The notes: a model not told the origin generated them from the letters alone. Positions 1 to 9,353 are shown, counted from the first letter of the stretch. The stretch: 64,000 nucleotides of DNA from Chloropicon primus (GCA_023205875.1 CP060757.1:992001-1056000), one strand, 5' to 3'. A program made the numbers and translations.

Positions 1-1298
1 GGAAGGCCTACTTTCGGGACGAGTGCAGAGTCGCGTCGAAGATGATGGAGGAGAAGGGCGAGGAGTTCTACTCGAGGCTCTGCATGAGATCCACCCTGCG
101 GCTCGTCTGCAGAATGTACTGGACTAGGAAAGCGCGGTCCCCCCTGCAGTGGACTCTTGTGTCTCAGCTGCACAGCAACTGGGAGACGAGCTCGGACGCG
201 GTGAAAATGACGTGGGCCGAGTCCGCGGCCCACGCCCACCAGATCCTGAAGCTGACCGAGGACTCCGCCCCGAGCGTGAAGGAGTTGTGCGCCATGTTCG
301 CGGCGGTGTCGTGCAACAACCTGATGGTTCAAGACGACTACAACGAACCGGTGGGGTTTGGGATCTACCCCCTCGCCTCGATCACCAACCACTCGTGCAC
401 GCCCAACTGTGTCCAGGCTTTCTCTGGCAAGAAGCTGTCCCTGATGTGCGTTCGAGACATCCGGGCGGGGGAGGAGATCACGATATCGTACGCGGACTTG
501 TTCAGCTTGCACTCGGAGAGACGTGCGACTTTGCTTTCGGGATACGGCTTTGACATCGACGCCCGAACAGGGGGGGAGGCGGTGGGGGCCGTGGTCAGTG
601 CGAGCCCCCTGGTGGAGGCTTTTCGGGCCGAAGGGGACCCCCCGGGGAGCGGCGGGGTCCCAAAAAGCCTCGTGAGTGACGGCGAGGCCACCTTTACCGA
701 GATTCGAGTGGCGGGTGGGAGGCACGTGGGAAGGGGATTCACTCAGATCGACGAAGAGGTTGGTGGCTCGGAGGGGGGTCAGAAAGCTGTGTGCTCGTTC
801 GCCAGCAAGGACCACGCCCGTGCAGCAGGACTGGTTCTGCACCAGATCCAGGAGGGGCTCACGCGGTCCGAGCAGCTGCTCAACCAAAGCAAATTTCGGG
901 AGGCTCGCGAGGCGGTGACAAAGGCGGTCAAGCAGTGCGAGGGGTCGGTTGTGGACGGCTGCGATGTGCAGCTCAGTGAGCACCATATTTTGCGTCTTCG
1001 GGGTCTTCACCTTTTGAGCCACACTGCACTGTTTCTCTCCGACTTTGAGACGGCCCTGAATGTAGGAAGAGAGCTCGCCGAGCCCTTCTCCAGGCTCTAT
1101 CCTAACCCGTGGCCAAACCTGGGCTTCCACCTTTCGATGCTGGCAAACTTGGAGGCTGATCCCAGCCTGGGCGGGACCAAAGAACAAGCGATCGCGCGTG
1201 CGAGGGAGGCCGCCGCTATCCTGGAGGCGACAACCCCGAGATCCAATGTCACTAGGCTCCAGATGGAAGCCTTGGTGCGGGAAGCCGCTGGGCGATAA
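1..1298 (+). CDS. SMYD-like SET-domain protein, 5' end outside window
   Basis: The reading frame is open from the window edge (codons begin at base 3) to the stop at 1296-1298, so the gene starts upstream; the first in-window ATG (42) is probably not the start. Residues before that ATG include an EC pair like the end of a MYND zinc finger. The SET core is clear: a GFGIYPLASITNHSC stretch with the NHSC motif, then GEEITISY, which bind S-adenosylmethionine and the target lysine in this family. The C-terminal 150 residues are helical and TPR-like (SKFREAREAVTKAV), as in SMYD proteins. The expected zinc-binding cysteines just after the SET domain are absent. Likely a protein-lysine methyltransferase of nucleus or cytosol; substrate unknown. 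Confidence 0.85.
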   Translation, partial: KAYFRDECRVASKMMEEKGEEFYSRLCMRSTLRLVCRMYWTRKARSPLQWTLVSQLHSNWETSSDAVKMTWAESAAHAHQILKLTEDSAPSVKELCAMFAAVSCNNLMVQDDYNEPVGFGIYPLASITNHSCTPNCVQAFSGKKLSLMCVRDIRAGEEITISYADLFSLHSERRATLLSGYGFDIDARTGGEAVGAVVSASPLVEAFRAEGDPPGSGGVPKSLVSDGEATFTEIRVAGGRHVGRGFTQIDEEVGGSEGGQKAVCSFASKDHARAAGLVLHQIQEGLTRSEQLLNQSKFREAREAVTKAVKQCEGSVVDGCDVQLSEHHILRLRGLHLLSHTALFLSDFETALNVGRELAEPFSRLYPNPWPNLGFHLSMLANLEADPSLGGTKEQAIARAREAAAILEATTPRSNVTRLQMEALVREAAGR

Positions 1299-1344
1299 GC
1301 CCTTGTGTACATAACGACAACAACAACAACAACAACAAAACCTT

Positions 1345-1349
1345 TGTAA
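1345..1349 (+). terminator. TGTAA poly(A) signal candidate of SMYD-like gene
   Basis: TGTAA lies 47 nt after the stop codon. TGTAA is the usual poly(A) signal of chlorophyte algae. Confidence 0.5.
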
Positions 1350-1525
1350 TTATTCAATCCTCTCTCCCTCTCTCTCTCTCTCTCTTCTCGCTTGGCCTGA
1401 GCCAATCGATCCGCCTGTTCCCTCATCCCCCCGTGGCACTGGGATGGGATAGCGTCGCGCCAAACCCTAACGCAAAGCAGGTGTATAACGCTCGAGAGCG
1501 AGCCGGGGCTCGGGAGAAGAGGAGG

Positions 1526-1549
1526 GGACTCGGACTCGGACTCGGACTC
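1526..1549 (+). repeat. (GGACTC)4 hexamer repeat in a 5' leader
   Basis: Four exact copies of ggactc lie 21 nt before the BAH-PHD start codon; a CT-rich tract occupies about 1359-1387 in the same intergenic segment. Confidence 0.85.
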
Positions 1550-1569
1550 GGTTCCGCCGGACAAGCGCG

Positions 1570-2148
1570 ATGAGGGGCGACAAGAAGAAGGGGCCCTTAA
1601 AGAAAGGCTTCGACCCGTCCCAGCTGGAGGAGGGTTCGATCGTGTCCGTGAACGGTGAGGACGAGGACATTTACATCGCGGAAGTCTTGGAGTTTGAGAG
1701 CAAGGGAGGGCCCCAAGTGAAGCTGAGGTGGTTTTACAAGCCCGAGGACGTCGTTTACGGCCGGCAAGTCTGGCACGGGAGCAAGGAGCTCTTCAAGCAG
1801 ACCCAGGTGAGCGACTGGAACAGCGTCCACAGCGTCACGGGTTTTTGCAAGGTGCACACTCTGGAGGAGTACCAGGACCTGGACCTCGTCGAGGAGGACG
1901 ATTACTTTTGCAGGCAGGCGTACAAGCCGAACTCGGGCGAGTTCGTGCCCGACATCGTGCCCGTGTTCTGCGTGTGCGAGACGCCGTACAATCCCGACAG
2001 ACCCATGGTCGAGTGCGAGGATTGTAGTGACTGGTTTCATTGGAGTTGTGTGGGGGTAAGAAGCAAGGACACCAGGCGGAGGGGGTATACATACACCTGC
2101 ACTTCCTGCCTTATGAAGAAAGCCTCTCCTGACACCTCTGAGATCTAG
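1570..2148 (+). CDS. BAH-PHD chromatin reader (SHL/EBS-like)
   Basis: 192 residues. A bromo-adjacent homology domain spans about 25-125 and a C4HC3 PHD finger about 130-182 (FCVCETPYNPDR, VECEDCSDWFHWSC, then a final CxxC pair). The intact WFH of the PHD is the aromatic-cage position that reads methylated H3K4 in relatives. This minimal BAH+PHD layout matches plant SHORT LIFE/EBS proteins, which read histone H3 methyl marks in the nucleus. The gene is convergent with a BAH-PHD-HMG paralog at 2227-3228 and shares long stretches of almost identical DNA with it. Start chosen at the first ATG after the hexamer repeat. Confidence 0.9.
   Translation: MRGDKKKGPLKKGFDPSQLEEGSIVSVNGEDEDIYIAEVLEFESKGGPQVKLRWFYKPEDVVYGRQVWHGSKELFKQTQVSDWNSVHSVTGFCKVHTLEEYQDLDLVEEDDYFCRQAYKPNSGEFVPDIVPVFCVCETPYNPDRPMVECEDCSDWFHWSCVGVRSKDTRRRGYTYTCTSCLMKKASPDTSEI
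1717..1880 (+). repeat. Inverted-repeat arm A1, BAH domain DNA
   Basis: Hand alignment with the reverse complement of 2921-3084 gives 5 mismatches in 164 bases with no gap. Identity extends through third codon positions. Confidence 0.9.
1975..2025 (+). repeat. Inverted-repeat arm B1, PHD finger DNA
   Basis: 51 bases identical to the reverse complement of 2776-2826, covering CETPYNPDRPMVECEDC of the PHD finger. Confidence 0.9.
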
Positions 2149-2159
2149 TGAGCGTTGCA

Positions 2160-2164
2160 TTACA
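2160..2164 (-). terminator. TGTAA poly(A) signal candidate of BAH-PHD-HMG gene
   Basis: TTACA on the + strand, 63 nt past the minus-strand stop and only 12 nt past the stop of the convergent gene, so the two transcripts probably overlap. Confidence 0.4.
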
Positions 2165-2226
2165 TCGAGAGGCTTAGCGAAGCGGGTAGAACCACGGAGC
2201 GCGCAGGGGAAGTGAGTTTATCCTCC

Positions 2227-3228
2227 TCAGCCTGGCGGATGCACGATAACCTCACCCGAATAGAAAGCTTTTGGAGACTTCGACCCTTCCTCTCGATCCT
2301 CCAAACGGCCCTTGATGAACTCGTCTCGCTTGCCGTTCGCGATGTACTCTTCCTTTGCCTTCAGGTACTTTTCCTTGTCCACCCGAGCTTTGGCCTCGAA
2401 GGGCTCCCTCTCCTTGGCTCCAAGCAGATTCCAGGCCTTTCCGCAAGCTCGTGTCACCTCAATGACGGACGCCGTGGCCGCTGGAGAGCGGTCCGCCAGG
2501 TACTTCTTCCGATAGTCCCGGACGAAGAAGTTGTACGCGGTCAAAGACCTCTTCGGAGCGTTGGGGTCCTTTCTTATTCTCTTCCTCCCCGTCTTGGTCA
2601 GCGTCTTGGCCTGACGCCCCCGCTTCGCCGGGGCCAGTTCTGCGTGGGTCTCCCCCGTTGTGCGTTGGACTCCAGGCTTGGACGGGGCGGACCGAAGCCG
2701 ACAGGACTCGCAGCGGTACCTCGATGGGATCTTGTTGCTTTCTATGGCCACACACTCGCAGTGGAACACCTCTCCACAATCCTCGCACTCGACCATGGGT
2801 CTGTCGGGATTGTACGGCGTCTCGCACAAGCAAAACAGCGGTACGACGTCGGGCACGAACCCGCCGGTGTGCGGATCGTACGCCTGCCTGCAAAAGTAAT
2901 CGTGACCGGAGACGTCGTCAAGGTCCTCGTACTCCTCCAGAGTGTGCACCTTGCAAAAACCCGTGACGCTGTGGACGCTGTTCCAGTCACTCACCCGGGT
3001 CTGCCCGAAGAGCTCCTTGCTCCCGTGCCAGACTTGCCGGCCGTAAACGACGTCCTCGGGCTTGTAAAACCACCTCAGCTTCACCTGATCCTTTCGAACT
3101 TCCACCACCCTAGCCACATGCTCGCCCGCATCGTTCACCGCAACAACGTCGTCCCCCTGCTTCACCGTCTTGGCGGTTGGACGCGGGAGCTTTTGCTTGG
3201 GCCTCGGCATCGCCTCCCACTCGCTCAC
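2227..3228 (-). CDS. BAH-PHD-HMG-box chromatin protein
   Basis: 333 residues. BAH about 25-125, PHD about 132-178, a basic linker (KRGRQAKTLTKTGRKRIRK) and one HMG box about 218-295 (KDPNAPKRSLTAYNFFVRDY). The protein is likely nuclear and joins histone-tail reading with DNA bending. The PHD keeps its zinc ligands but has VFH where the paralog has WFH, so the aromatic cage used for methyl-lysine is probably lost. The tail-to-tail paralog at 1570-2148 has no HMG box. Start at 3228 gives a short basic N-terminus (MSEWEAMPRPKQK). Divergent from the helicase gene with 203 nt between start codons. Confidence 0.88.
   Translation of the reverse strand: MSEWEAMPRPKQKLPRPTAKTVKQGDDVVAVNDAGEHVARVVEVRKDQVKLRWFYKPEDVVYGRQVWHGSKELFGQTRVSDWNSVHSVTGFCKVHTLEEYEDLDDVSGHDYFCRQAYDPHTGGFVPDVVPLFCLCETPYNPDRPMVECEDCGEVFHCECVAIESNKIPSRYRCESCRLRSAPSKPGVQRTTGETHAELAPAKRGRQAKTLTKTGRKRIRKDPNAPKRSLTAYNFFVRDYRKKYLADRSPAATASVIEVTRACGKAWNLLGAKEREPFEAKARVDKEKYLKAKEEYIANGKRDEFIKGRLEDREEGSKSPKAFYSGEVIVHPPG
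2776..2826 (-). repeat. Inverted-repeat arm B2
   Basis: Exact inverted copy of 1975-2025. Confidence 0.9.
2921..3084 (-). repeat. Inverted-repeat arm A2
   Basis: Inverted copy of 1717-1880, about 97% identical by hand alignment. Confidence 0.9.
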
Positions 3229-3431
3229 ACGATGTCCACGCTCCCTCCTCCCCCCCCCCCCGTCCCAAACTCAGCCTCAACGATGACAACCGCGGGGCGG
3301 GGCGTTACTCTGCTCCGTCCTTCATTCCCAGGAAGAGGACGATGATTTCTCCTGCAGGTTTTTGCCAGGACGGCCGCCAAGGCGAGAGAGAGAGAGAGAG
3401 GGAGAAGGGGAGAGAATAGGAGGGTGTCGCC

Positions 3432-5552
3432 ATGAGCGCGGGGAGGGAAGAGAGAGGAGGGACGGCGTCTTCCCAAGGGCAAGTGTTGACCACTTTCGCG
3501 AAAATGGAAGCGGGAAGTAGCGTGAGCCTAAGCCGAGAGACCAGGTTTGGGCTCAAGGCCTGCAAGTATGTGTCCCCAACTGCAGTGCAGAGGGAGGTCT
3601 TGCCCCACGCACTGGGTGGTCGGGACGTTCTGTGCGCCGCGAAGACGGGAAGCGGGAAGACCCTTGCTTTCGTCATCCCCGTGCTGGAGAAGCTGACCGC
3701 GGAGAATTGGAGCGCGAGGACGGACGGGATCGGGGCTCTGATTCTGACGCCGACAAGGGAGCTCGCCCTTCAGATCTTCGAGGAGTTTCGGAAGGTGGGC
3801 AAGAAGCACAGGTTCAGCGTGGGCCTGCTGATAGGAGGCAGCGGGAGGAAGGTTCTAGAGGAGGAGAAGACGAGGGCGGGGAACCTGAACATTCTCATAG
3901 CTACGCCCGGAAGGCTCTTGCAGCACATGGACGAGACTCCCTACTTTGACTGCGGCAGCATGAAGATTCTTGTGCTCGACGAGGCGGACCGAATCCTGGA
4001 CATGGGTTTCAGGGCCTCCCTAGATGCGATCCTGGAGAACCTTCCTAGGGGGGGCACGGGGGATGGGAGGCAGACTCTTCTTTTCTCGGCGACCCAGACA
4101 AAGTCTGTGAGCGACCTCGCCAGGCTGAACCTCTCCAACCCAGAGTACATATCGATTCACGCGGATGCCACGGTGCCGACGCCGGTCAAGCTGCAGCAGG
4201 CTTTCGTTGAGTGCCACTGCGCCCAGAAGCTCAGCGTCCTCTGGGGGTTCATCAAGACCCACCTGAAGGCCAAGGTCTTGGTTTTCTTCTCCACCTGCAA
4301 GCAAGCGCGGTTCGTCAGCGAGGCTTTCAGCAAGCTAAGACCCGGCGTTCCCCTCCGGTGCCTCCACGGCCACATGAAGCAGATGAAGAGAGTGGCCGTG
4401 TACGATTACTTTTCCAAGACGAAGGAGATCGTTCTCTTTGCCACGGATGTGGCGTCGAGGGGGCTGGACTTTCCAGACGTGGATTGGGTCATCCAGTTCG
4501 ACTGCCCGGACGACATTCCGACTTACATCCACAGAGTAGGCCGCACTGCAAGGTACTTGAGCGGTGGAAGGTCTCTGATGCTTCTTCTTCCCTCGGAGAA
4601 GCCAGGGATGGTCGCGAACTTGGCCGAAAGGAAGATTCCCATCAAGGAGATTAAGATCAACCCGCAAAAGCACCAGGACATCACGCAGGCCATGGTCGCG
4701 CTTCTTGCGAAGTGGCCCGAGTTGAAGGATTTCGCCCAGAGCGGTCTGACTTCTTACGTCAAGTCAGTCTTCCTGAGTCCCAGCAAAGACGTGTTCGACG
4801 TTAAAAAAATGGATCTGAGGGAGCTCTCCCACTCCTATGGCCTGGCGAACCCACCCAAGCTTCGATTCTTGAAGAAGGCGGGCATTTCCCTGGGGAGCAG
4901 TGGGCTGGGAGAGGGCGGGCCCGGAGAGAAGCCGGGCCTCGCTGAGAGGCCTGGAAGGGATGACGCATCGCACGACGATATCGGTGGTTTTGGTGGGCCA
5001 AGCGACGAATCAGAAGAATCAGACGACGAGGACTTGCTGATTGTGAAGAGGAGGGAGATACCTGAGGCTGAACTGCCGGACACGAAGGGGGTCACCTCCT
5101 CGAAGAAAAAACTAAAAATCAGGGATGGCGGACTCGGGAAAGGAAAGAAGATCGTGTTCGATGACGATGGACAGGCTACGACGCCGTTTGAGCGCTTCGC
5201 GGCTCCCGATGATGACAAGGGCGAGGAGGACGACGGAGAGGGGCAGGGCTACAGGGACGCCCAGGAGAGGTTCAACGCCGCTAGAAACAGGCTCAAGGAG
5301 GGTGATGTCGAGGACAAGAAGCGAGTGATGGAGCTGCGGAAGGAGAAGAAGAGGGAGGCCAAGAGGAAGAGGAGGGAGGCCAGCGGGACCGCTGTGGAGT
5401 CTGGTCCAACTCTGTTCCAGGAGGCCGGGGAAGGGTACAGCGAAGGGGAGTCAGAGGAAGAGCTCGAGGAGGGAAGGGAATCCAAAAAGCTGGCCCTCCC
5501 AACCTCGCTGGAAGACCAGGAGGCTCTCGCTCTCAAATTACTTAACAGCTAA
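3432..5552 (+). CDS. DEAD-box RNA helicase, Dbp4/DDX10 type
   Basis: 706 residues. A Q-motif-like region (YVSPTAVQ) precedes Walker A AKTGSGKT (about residue 70), PTRELA, DEAD (183-186), SAT and HRVGRTAR, so both RecA lobes are complete. The C-terminal third is acidic and lysine-rich and ends with LPTSLEDQEALALKLL, a tail typical of the yeast Dbp4/human DDX10 group. These helicases act in the nucleolus on pre-18S rRNA and U14 snoRNA release during small-subunit assembly. A GA tract (about 3384-3402) lies just upstream. Assignment to Dbp4 rather than another DEAD-box group rests on the C-terminal tail. Confidence 0.9.
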   Translation: MSAGREERGGTASSQGQVLTTFAKMEAGSSVSLSRETRFGLKACKYVSPTAVQREVLPHALGGRDVLCAAKTGSGKTLAFVIPVLEKLTAENWSARTDGIGALILTPTRELALQIFEEFRKVGKKHRFSVGLLIGGSGRKVLEEEKTRAGNLNILIATPGRLLQHMDETPYFDCGSMKILVLDEADRILDMGFRASLDAILENLPRGGTGDGRQTLLFSATQTKSVSDLARLNLSNPEYISIHADATVPTPVKLQQAFVECHCAQKLSVLWGFIKTHLKAKVLVFFSTCKQARFVSEAFSKLRPGVPLRCLHGHMKQMKRVAVYDYFSKTKEIVLFATDVASRGLDFPDVDWVIQFDCPDDIPTYIHRVGRTARYLSGGRSLMLLLPSEKPGMVANLAERKIPIKEIKINPQKHQDITQAMVALLAKWPELKDFAQSGLTSYVKSVFLSPSKDVFDVKKMDLRELSHSYGLANPPKLRFLKKAGISLGSSGLGEGGPGEKPGLAERPGRDDASHDDIGGFGGPSDESEESDDEDLLIVKRREIPEAELPDTKGVTSSKKKLKIRDGGLGKGKKIVFDDDGQATTPFERFAAPDDDKGEEDDGEGQGYRDAQERFNAARNRLKEGDVEDKKRVMELRKEKKREAKRKRREASGTAVESGPTLFQEAGEGYSEGESEEELEEGRESKKLALPTSLEDQEALALKLLNS

Positions 5553-5722
5553 TCATTGCGCTTCAACTTGCCATTGCCGTTAGTTTTGTGCAAAGGTCGT
5601 TTCAGTTTCCGTTCCTCGAAATGACCATTCCGCCCATGTAGGGCATAATTCCTGGAGTCTCGGAGCTCCCTGGCAGTCAGAAAGGGTCTTTGGTGTGCAA
5701 AACGCACACGCGCGCGCGCGCG

Positions 5723-7384
5723 ATGGCTTCGGTTGCTTCTCTTCTGATATCGCTGGCCTTGGTGTGGTCCTCGGTCGCGTCTGCGGCCCCGGAGCAAGAC
5801 AGGGTGACCCATTTACCAGGCCTCGTTTCCGACAACGGCGAGCTCGAGGTCTCTGTTTGGTCGGGCTTTTTGCAGTCCACGCCGACGGATCGCGTGCACT
5901 ACATGCTTTACGAGAGCGAGAGCAGCCCCTCGACCGACCCCTTAGTTCTGTGGGTGCAGGGTGGTCCGGGAGCCTCCTCTCTGTTGGGCGCCTTCGAAGA
6001 ATTTGGCCCCTATATTATCGCGAGCAAGACGGGCCTTGTGCGGAATCCCTTCGCGTGGTCCAAGGTCGCGAACCTGCTCGTGCTCGAGAGTCCTACCGGA
6101 GTGGGCTTCAGCTACTGCGAGGCGATGACTCGTGGCGCTAAGTGCGATCACAACGACACTTCCACGGCTGAGTTGAACCTGGAGTCCCTGAAGCGCTTCG
6201 TGGAACTCTTCCCCGAGTTTAAGGGACGGGACTTTATGATCTGGGGCGAGTCCTACGCGGGAGTCTTTGTGCCAACACTCGCAGAAAGGATATTCGAGAG
6301 CGGCGATCTGAACTCGTTGCTCAATTTCAAAGGCTTCTCTGTTGGTGATCCCTGCACTTCGGAGAAGTATCAGTTCCTGGGCGGTCAGCTCCACTTCAAC
6401 GTGGGCTTCGCATACCACAACGGGTTCATATCCCAGAAGTCCTACTACTTTTTGATGGACAACTGCGTCACGCATGACGCGAACGATCACGTCGTTCCAG
6501 ACGACAGCAAGCCTGCCTGCAAGTTGGCGTGGCGGGTTTACTATCTCCAGACGTCGAACAACGACGGGCAGAACATGCAGGGCCAGTCTGCGAATTTTCC
6601 TGCGAGTGGCAAGTTCATCAACACTTTCAATGACTACGGACCGGACGGCGGCCCTTTTGAAACGATGCTGCGCGACTACCTGAGCAGCGCCGAGGTGAGA
6701 GCTGCGTTGCACGTGACTGAAGCTCCAATCGGCAGGTGGGGGATGGGAGAGAATCTGGTTTACACCAAGGAGCACCTGGCCTGCTTCTACGAGGAGGGCA
6801 CCCCGCCGTCGAGGAAGCCCAAGTACGATTGGGACATGCTTGAGATTTACAGGAAGCTTGCCGGCAATATTCCCCGGATTGTGGTCTTCAACGGGGACAC
6901 GGACCCGGACGTACAATACAGGGGCACAGAGGCGGCTATCGAGTCGCTTGGTTTGGGAGTGCAGGAGGGGGGGGGTTGGCGACCTTGGTTTTATCAGTCC
7001 GACGGCGCTTCGATGGATTTGATTCAGAACAAGACGCCTTACTGGGGCGAGACGCTGAGCTTCAGGGGAATGGGTCCCCAGCTCGGGGGCTACGTCAAAG
7101 ACTTTGACAAGAACGTCTCCTTTCTTACCGTGCACACCTCAGGCCACATGGTCCCCCAATACAAGCCCGTTGCAGCCCTACAGCTTTTCAAGCGGGTGGT
7201 GGCAGGTCTCCCCCTCTCGCCCCCGCTCGACGAGGAGCAGATCGCAGGCCTGAGCGACGCAGAGTTCTTCGGCTACGACAACGGGACGCTCGGGTACATG
7301 GGCCAGTGGGTCGGGCTGGCACAAAGTCCCCAATACACTGGCTTCGACGACCATCACCATGACCAGCGAACGGAAGCCTATTAA
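5723..7384 (+). CDS. Serine carboxypeptidase-like protein (peptidase S10)
   Basis: 553 residues from ATG 5723, chosen over upstream codons at 5690 because it begins directly with a signal peptide (MASVASLLISLALVWSSVASA). Family landmarks are the oxyanion-hole WVQGGPGASS, catalytic Ser177 in GESYAG, Asp392 in NGDTDPD and His475 in HTSGHMVP. Members are secreted or vacuolar carboxypeptidases or acyltransferases; the sequence does not separate these. The product likely passes through the secretory pathway. A (CG)n run, cgcgcgcgcgcg, immediately precedes the start codon. Confidence 0.9.
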   Translation: MASVASLLISLALVWSSVASAAPEQDRVTHLPGLVSDNGELEVSVWSGFLQSTPTDRVHYMLYESESSPSTDPLVLWVQGGPGASSLLGAFEEFGPYIIASKTGLVRNPFAWSKVANLLVLESPTGVGFSYCEAMTRGAKCDHNDTSTAELNLESLKRFVELFPEFKGRDFMIWGESYAGVFVPTLAERIFESGDLNSLLNFKGFSVGDPCTSEKYQFLGGQLHFNVGFAYHNGFISQKSYYFLMDNCVTHDANDHVVPDDSKPACKLAWRVYYLQTSNNDGQNMQGQSANFPASGKFINTFNDYGPDGGPFETMLRDYLSSAEVRAALHVTEAPIGRWGMGENLVYTKEHLACFYEEGTPPSRKPKYDWDMLEIYRKLAGNIPRIVVFNGDTDPDVQYRGTEAAIESLGLGVQEGGGWRPWFYQSDGASMDLIQNKTPYWGETLSFRGMGPQLGGYVKDFDKNVSFLTVHTSGHMVPQYKPVAALQLFKRVVAGLPLSPPLDEEQIAGLSDAEFFGYDNGTLGYMGQWVGLAQSPQYTGFDDHHHDQRTEAY

Positions 7385-7424
7385 AAATGGTTCGATTAAA
7401 TTGACTCGATTAGTTGCTGGACGC

Positions 7425-7973
7425 CTAATGATGGCCTCCTTGCCTCTTCATCTCTTCCTCGTGCCTCAAGTGCCTAAGTTCCGCTGGAAGCCCCACCAGG
7501 TACGACATGAAGAACACTCCCACCATGACCTGCTTCACTGGGACGAAGCTACCCTCGTCGATGTAGTCCTCCTTGTACTCCAAGAGCCTGTTCTTCATGC
7601 GAGGCCCCCAAGTGTTGCTAGGCCCGATGTACTCCTTGTGCACGTGGCTAGGCAAGTCCCGCACCTAAGTGGTTTCGTTTTCCGAACATTCAAACGCGAG
7701 GAGAAAAAAGTATCAGACACGCAACGATGCGTCCTTCGAGTCAGTCTCTGCCGCGCGACAAGTCGACAACCGATCCTCCCCAAGAAAAGAAGGGACAAAC
7801 CTCCCGAGTCCGGGTCTTCTTCACCTCCATCCTCCCTCGATTTTCACAACGTTCACGACGCACGAGACACGAGACACGAGGCACTCCCAACCCTTCTCAA
7901 TCTCCCACCTCCTCACCTTTACGTGCTGAATATCGCCCAAAAACTTGCGGACAACTCTCACGAAGGTCGCCAT
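7425..7973 (-). CDS. Small mitochondrial membrane protein, ATP synthase subunit f-like
   Basis: Two exons: 7917-7973 (MATFVRVVRKFLGDIQHVK) and 7425-7664, joined in phase 0 across a 252-nt GT-AG intron; product 98 residues. A single membrane helix (VMVGVFFMSYLVGLP) is followed by LRHLRHEEEMKR, and VRDLPSHV precedes it. The order RDLP, basic segment, membrane helix, HLRHE tail resembles animal ATP synthase subunit f, which sits in the membrane part of mitochondrial F1Fo. The resemblance is short, so the name is tentative. The start codon is only 95 nt from that of the divergent formylglutathione hydrolase gene. Confidence 0.55.
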
Positions 7974-8068
7974 CTTGTTTGCTCTCTCTGACGGCCCCCC
8001 ACCCCAAACCCTACGAACTGTCTCTCGACGAACAGAGCAGAGAGAGAGAGACAAGCGAGCCCAGCACG
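7974..8068. promoter_or_regulatory. 95-bp divergent promoter, ATPf-like / FGH
   Basis: The whole space between two opposing start codons. It holds a C-rich patch and a short GA run (8040-8051) next to the hydrolase ATG. No TATA box seen. Confidence 0.6.
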
Positions 8069-9353
8069 ATGGCGTCGATGCAAGAGACAGCGAAGAAGGT
8101 GAGAAACACGACGAAGAGGAAGCCCAAGCGAGATTGATCCCGGTGGACGGACGATCTGAAGACACGAGATCTTCTTCCTCGCGTTGCCTTGTGAACTGAC
8201 GGTGTTGTTGTTGTTGTTGTTAATGATAACGATGATTGATGATGTATTTGTCGCTTGTTGCCTTTTTGTCTTCGACCAGTATTTCCGTGGGATGCAGCAC
8301 CGCAAGTTCCACGAGAGCAAAGCGTGCGGTTGCAAAATGAGCCTCGGGGTAAGAGACGCGCGAGATGGAGCCTCGCCTCTGGAATTGTGGGCGCACTCCC
8401 TTCTAGCACGTGCCTGCACCCACCAGTCTGGTTTACTGATTGTTGTGCATTGCGATCTCTCCCGTTTCGCCAGGTCTACCTGCCGGATGCGTACTACAAC
8501 GATGACGCGCCCGTGCCTGTGATCTACTACTTGTCCGGATTGACGTGCACGGACGAGAACGCTTCGCAGAAGAGCGGAATACAGAGGTACGCGGACGAGC
8601 AGGGAGTTGCAGTGGTGTTCCCAGACACCTCGCCAAGGGGCCACAACGTCGAGGGTGAGGCGGACAGCTGGGACTTTGGAGTCGGCGCGGGGTTCTACTT
8701 GAACGCCACCGAGTCCAAGTGGAAGCACTGGAGGATGTACGACTACATCACGAAGGAGCTTCCGGTGTACTTGGCTCAAACTTTTCCGAACCTTGACACC
8801 ACGAACGCGTCCCTGATGGGCCACTCCATGGGCGGCCACGGGGCACTGGTCATCTTCCTCAAAAACTACAACAAATACAAGTCAGTCTCGGCCTTCTCTC
8901 CGATCTGCAACCCCATCAACTGCCCTTGGGGGAAGAAGGCGTTCGGTGGCTACCTCGGTAAGTCTTCCACCGAGCCCGGACGACGCTGGGTTCTCTTCCC
9001 GATTCCCCCCCTCCTTGAACGGTCGCGGGCTCCGAGACGCGCCAGCCTCTGACGTCCTCGCTCTCCTCCTCTCCCCAGGAACGAACTTTGACGCGTGGAG
9101 GGACTACGACGCCACCGAGCTGGCGAGGAAGTACCCCGGGCCAAAGACGGAAATCTTTGTTGACCAAGGGACGGCGGACAGCTTCCTCAAGGAGCAGCTT
9201 CTCCCGGAGAACCTGAAGAATGCCGTCCACGGCAAGGACAACATCGATCTGAAGCTCGAGTACCGTGATGGTTACGATCACTCCTACTTTTATATTGCCT
9301 CTTTCGTGGAGGAGCACATCTTGTTTCACGCCAAGCACCTCAAACCCTCGTGA
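8069..9353 (+). CDS. S-formylglutathione hydrolase
   Basis: Four exons, 8069-8098, 8280-8348, 8474-8957 and 9079-9353, all with GT-AG borders and kept frame; 285 residues, the usual family length. Catalytic Ser151 lies in GHSMGG, with Asp in DQGTADSF and His in GYDHSY; LSGLTCTDEN and PDTSPRGHN are family signatures. The enzyme releases formate and glutathione from S-formylglutathione, the step after glutathione-dependent formaldehyde dehydrogenase, whose gene is 600 nt downstream on the same strand. No targeting peptide, so probably cytosolic. Confidence 0.95.

Noticed and set aside
8221-8260. TGATGA-rich sequence in FGH intron 1 as a snoRNA
   Set aside because: No properly spaced D box or terminal stem; it is part of a simple repeat.
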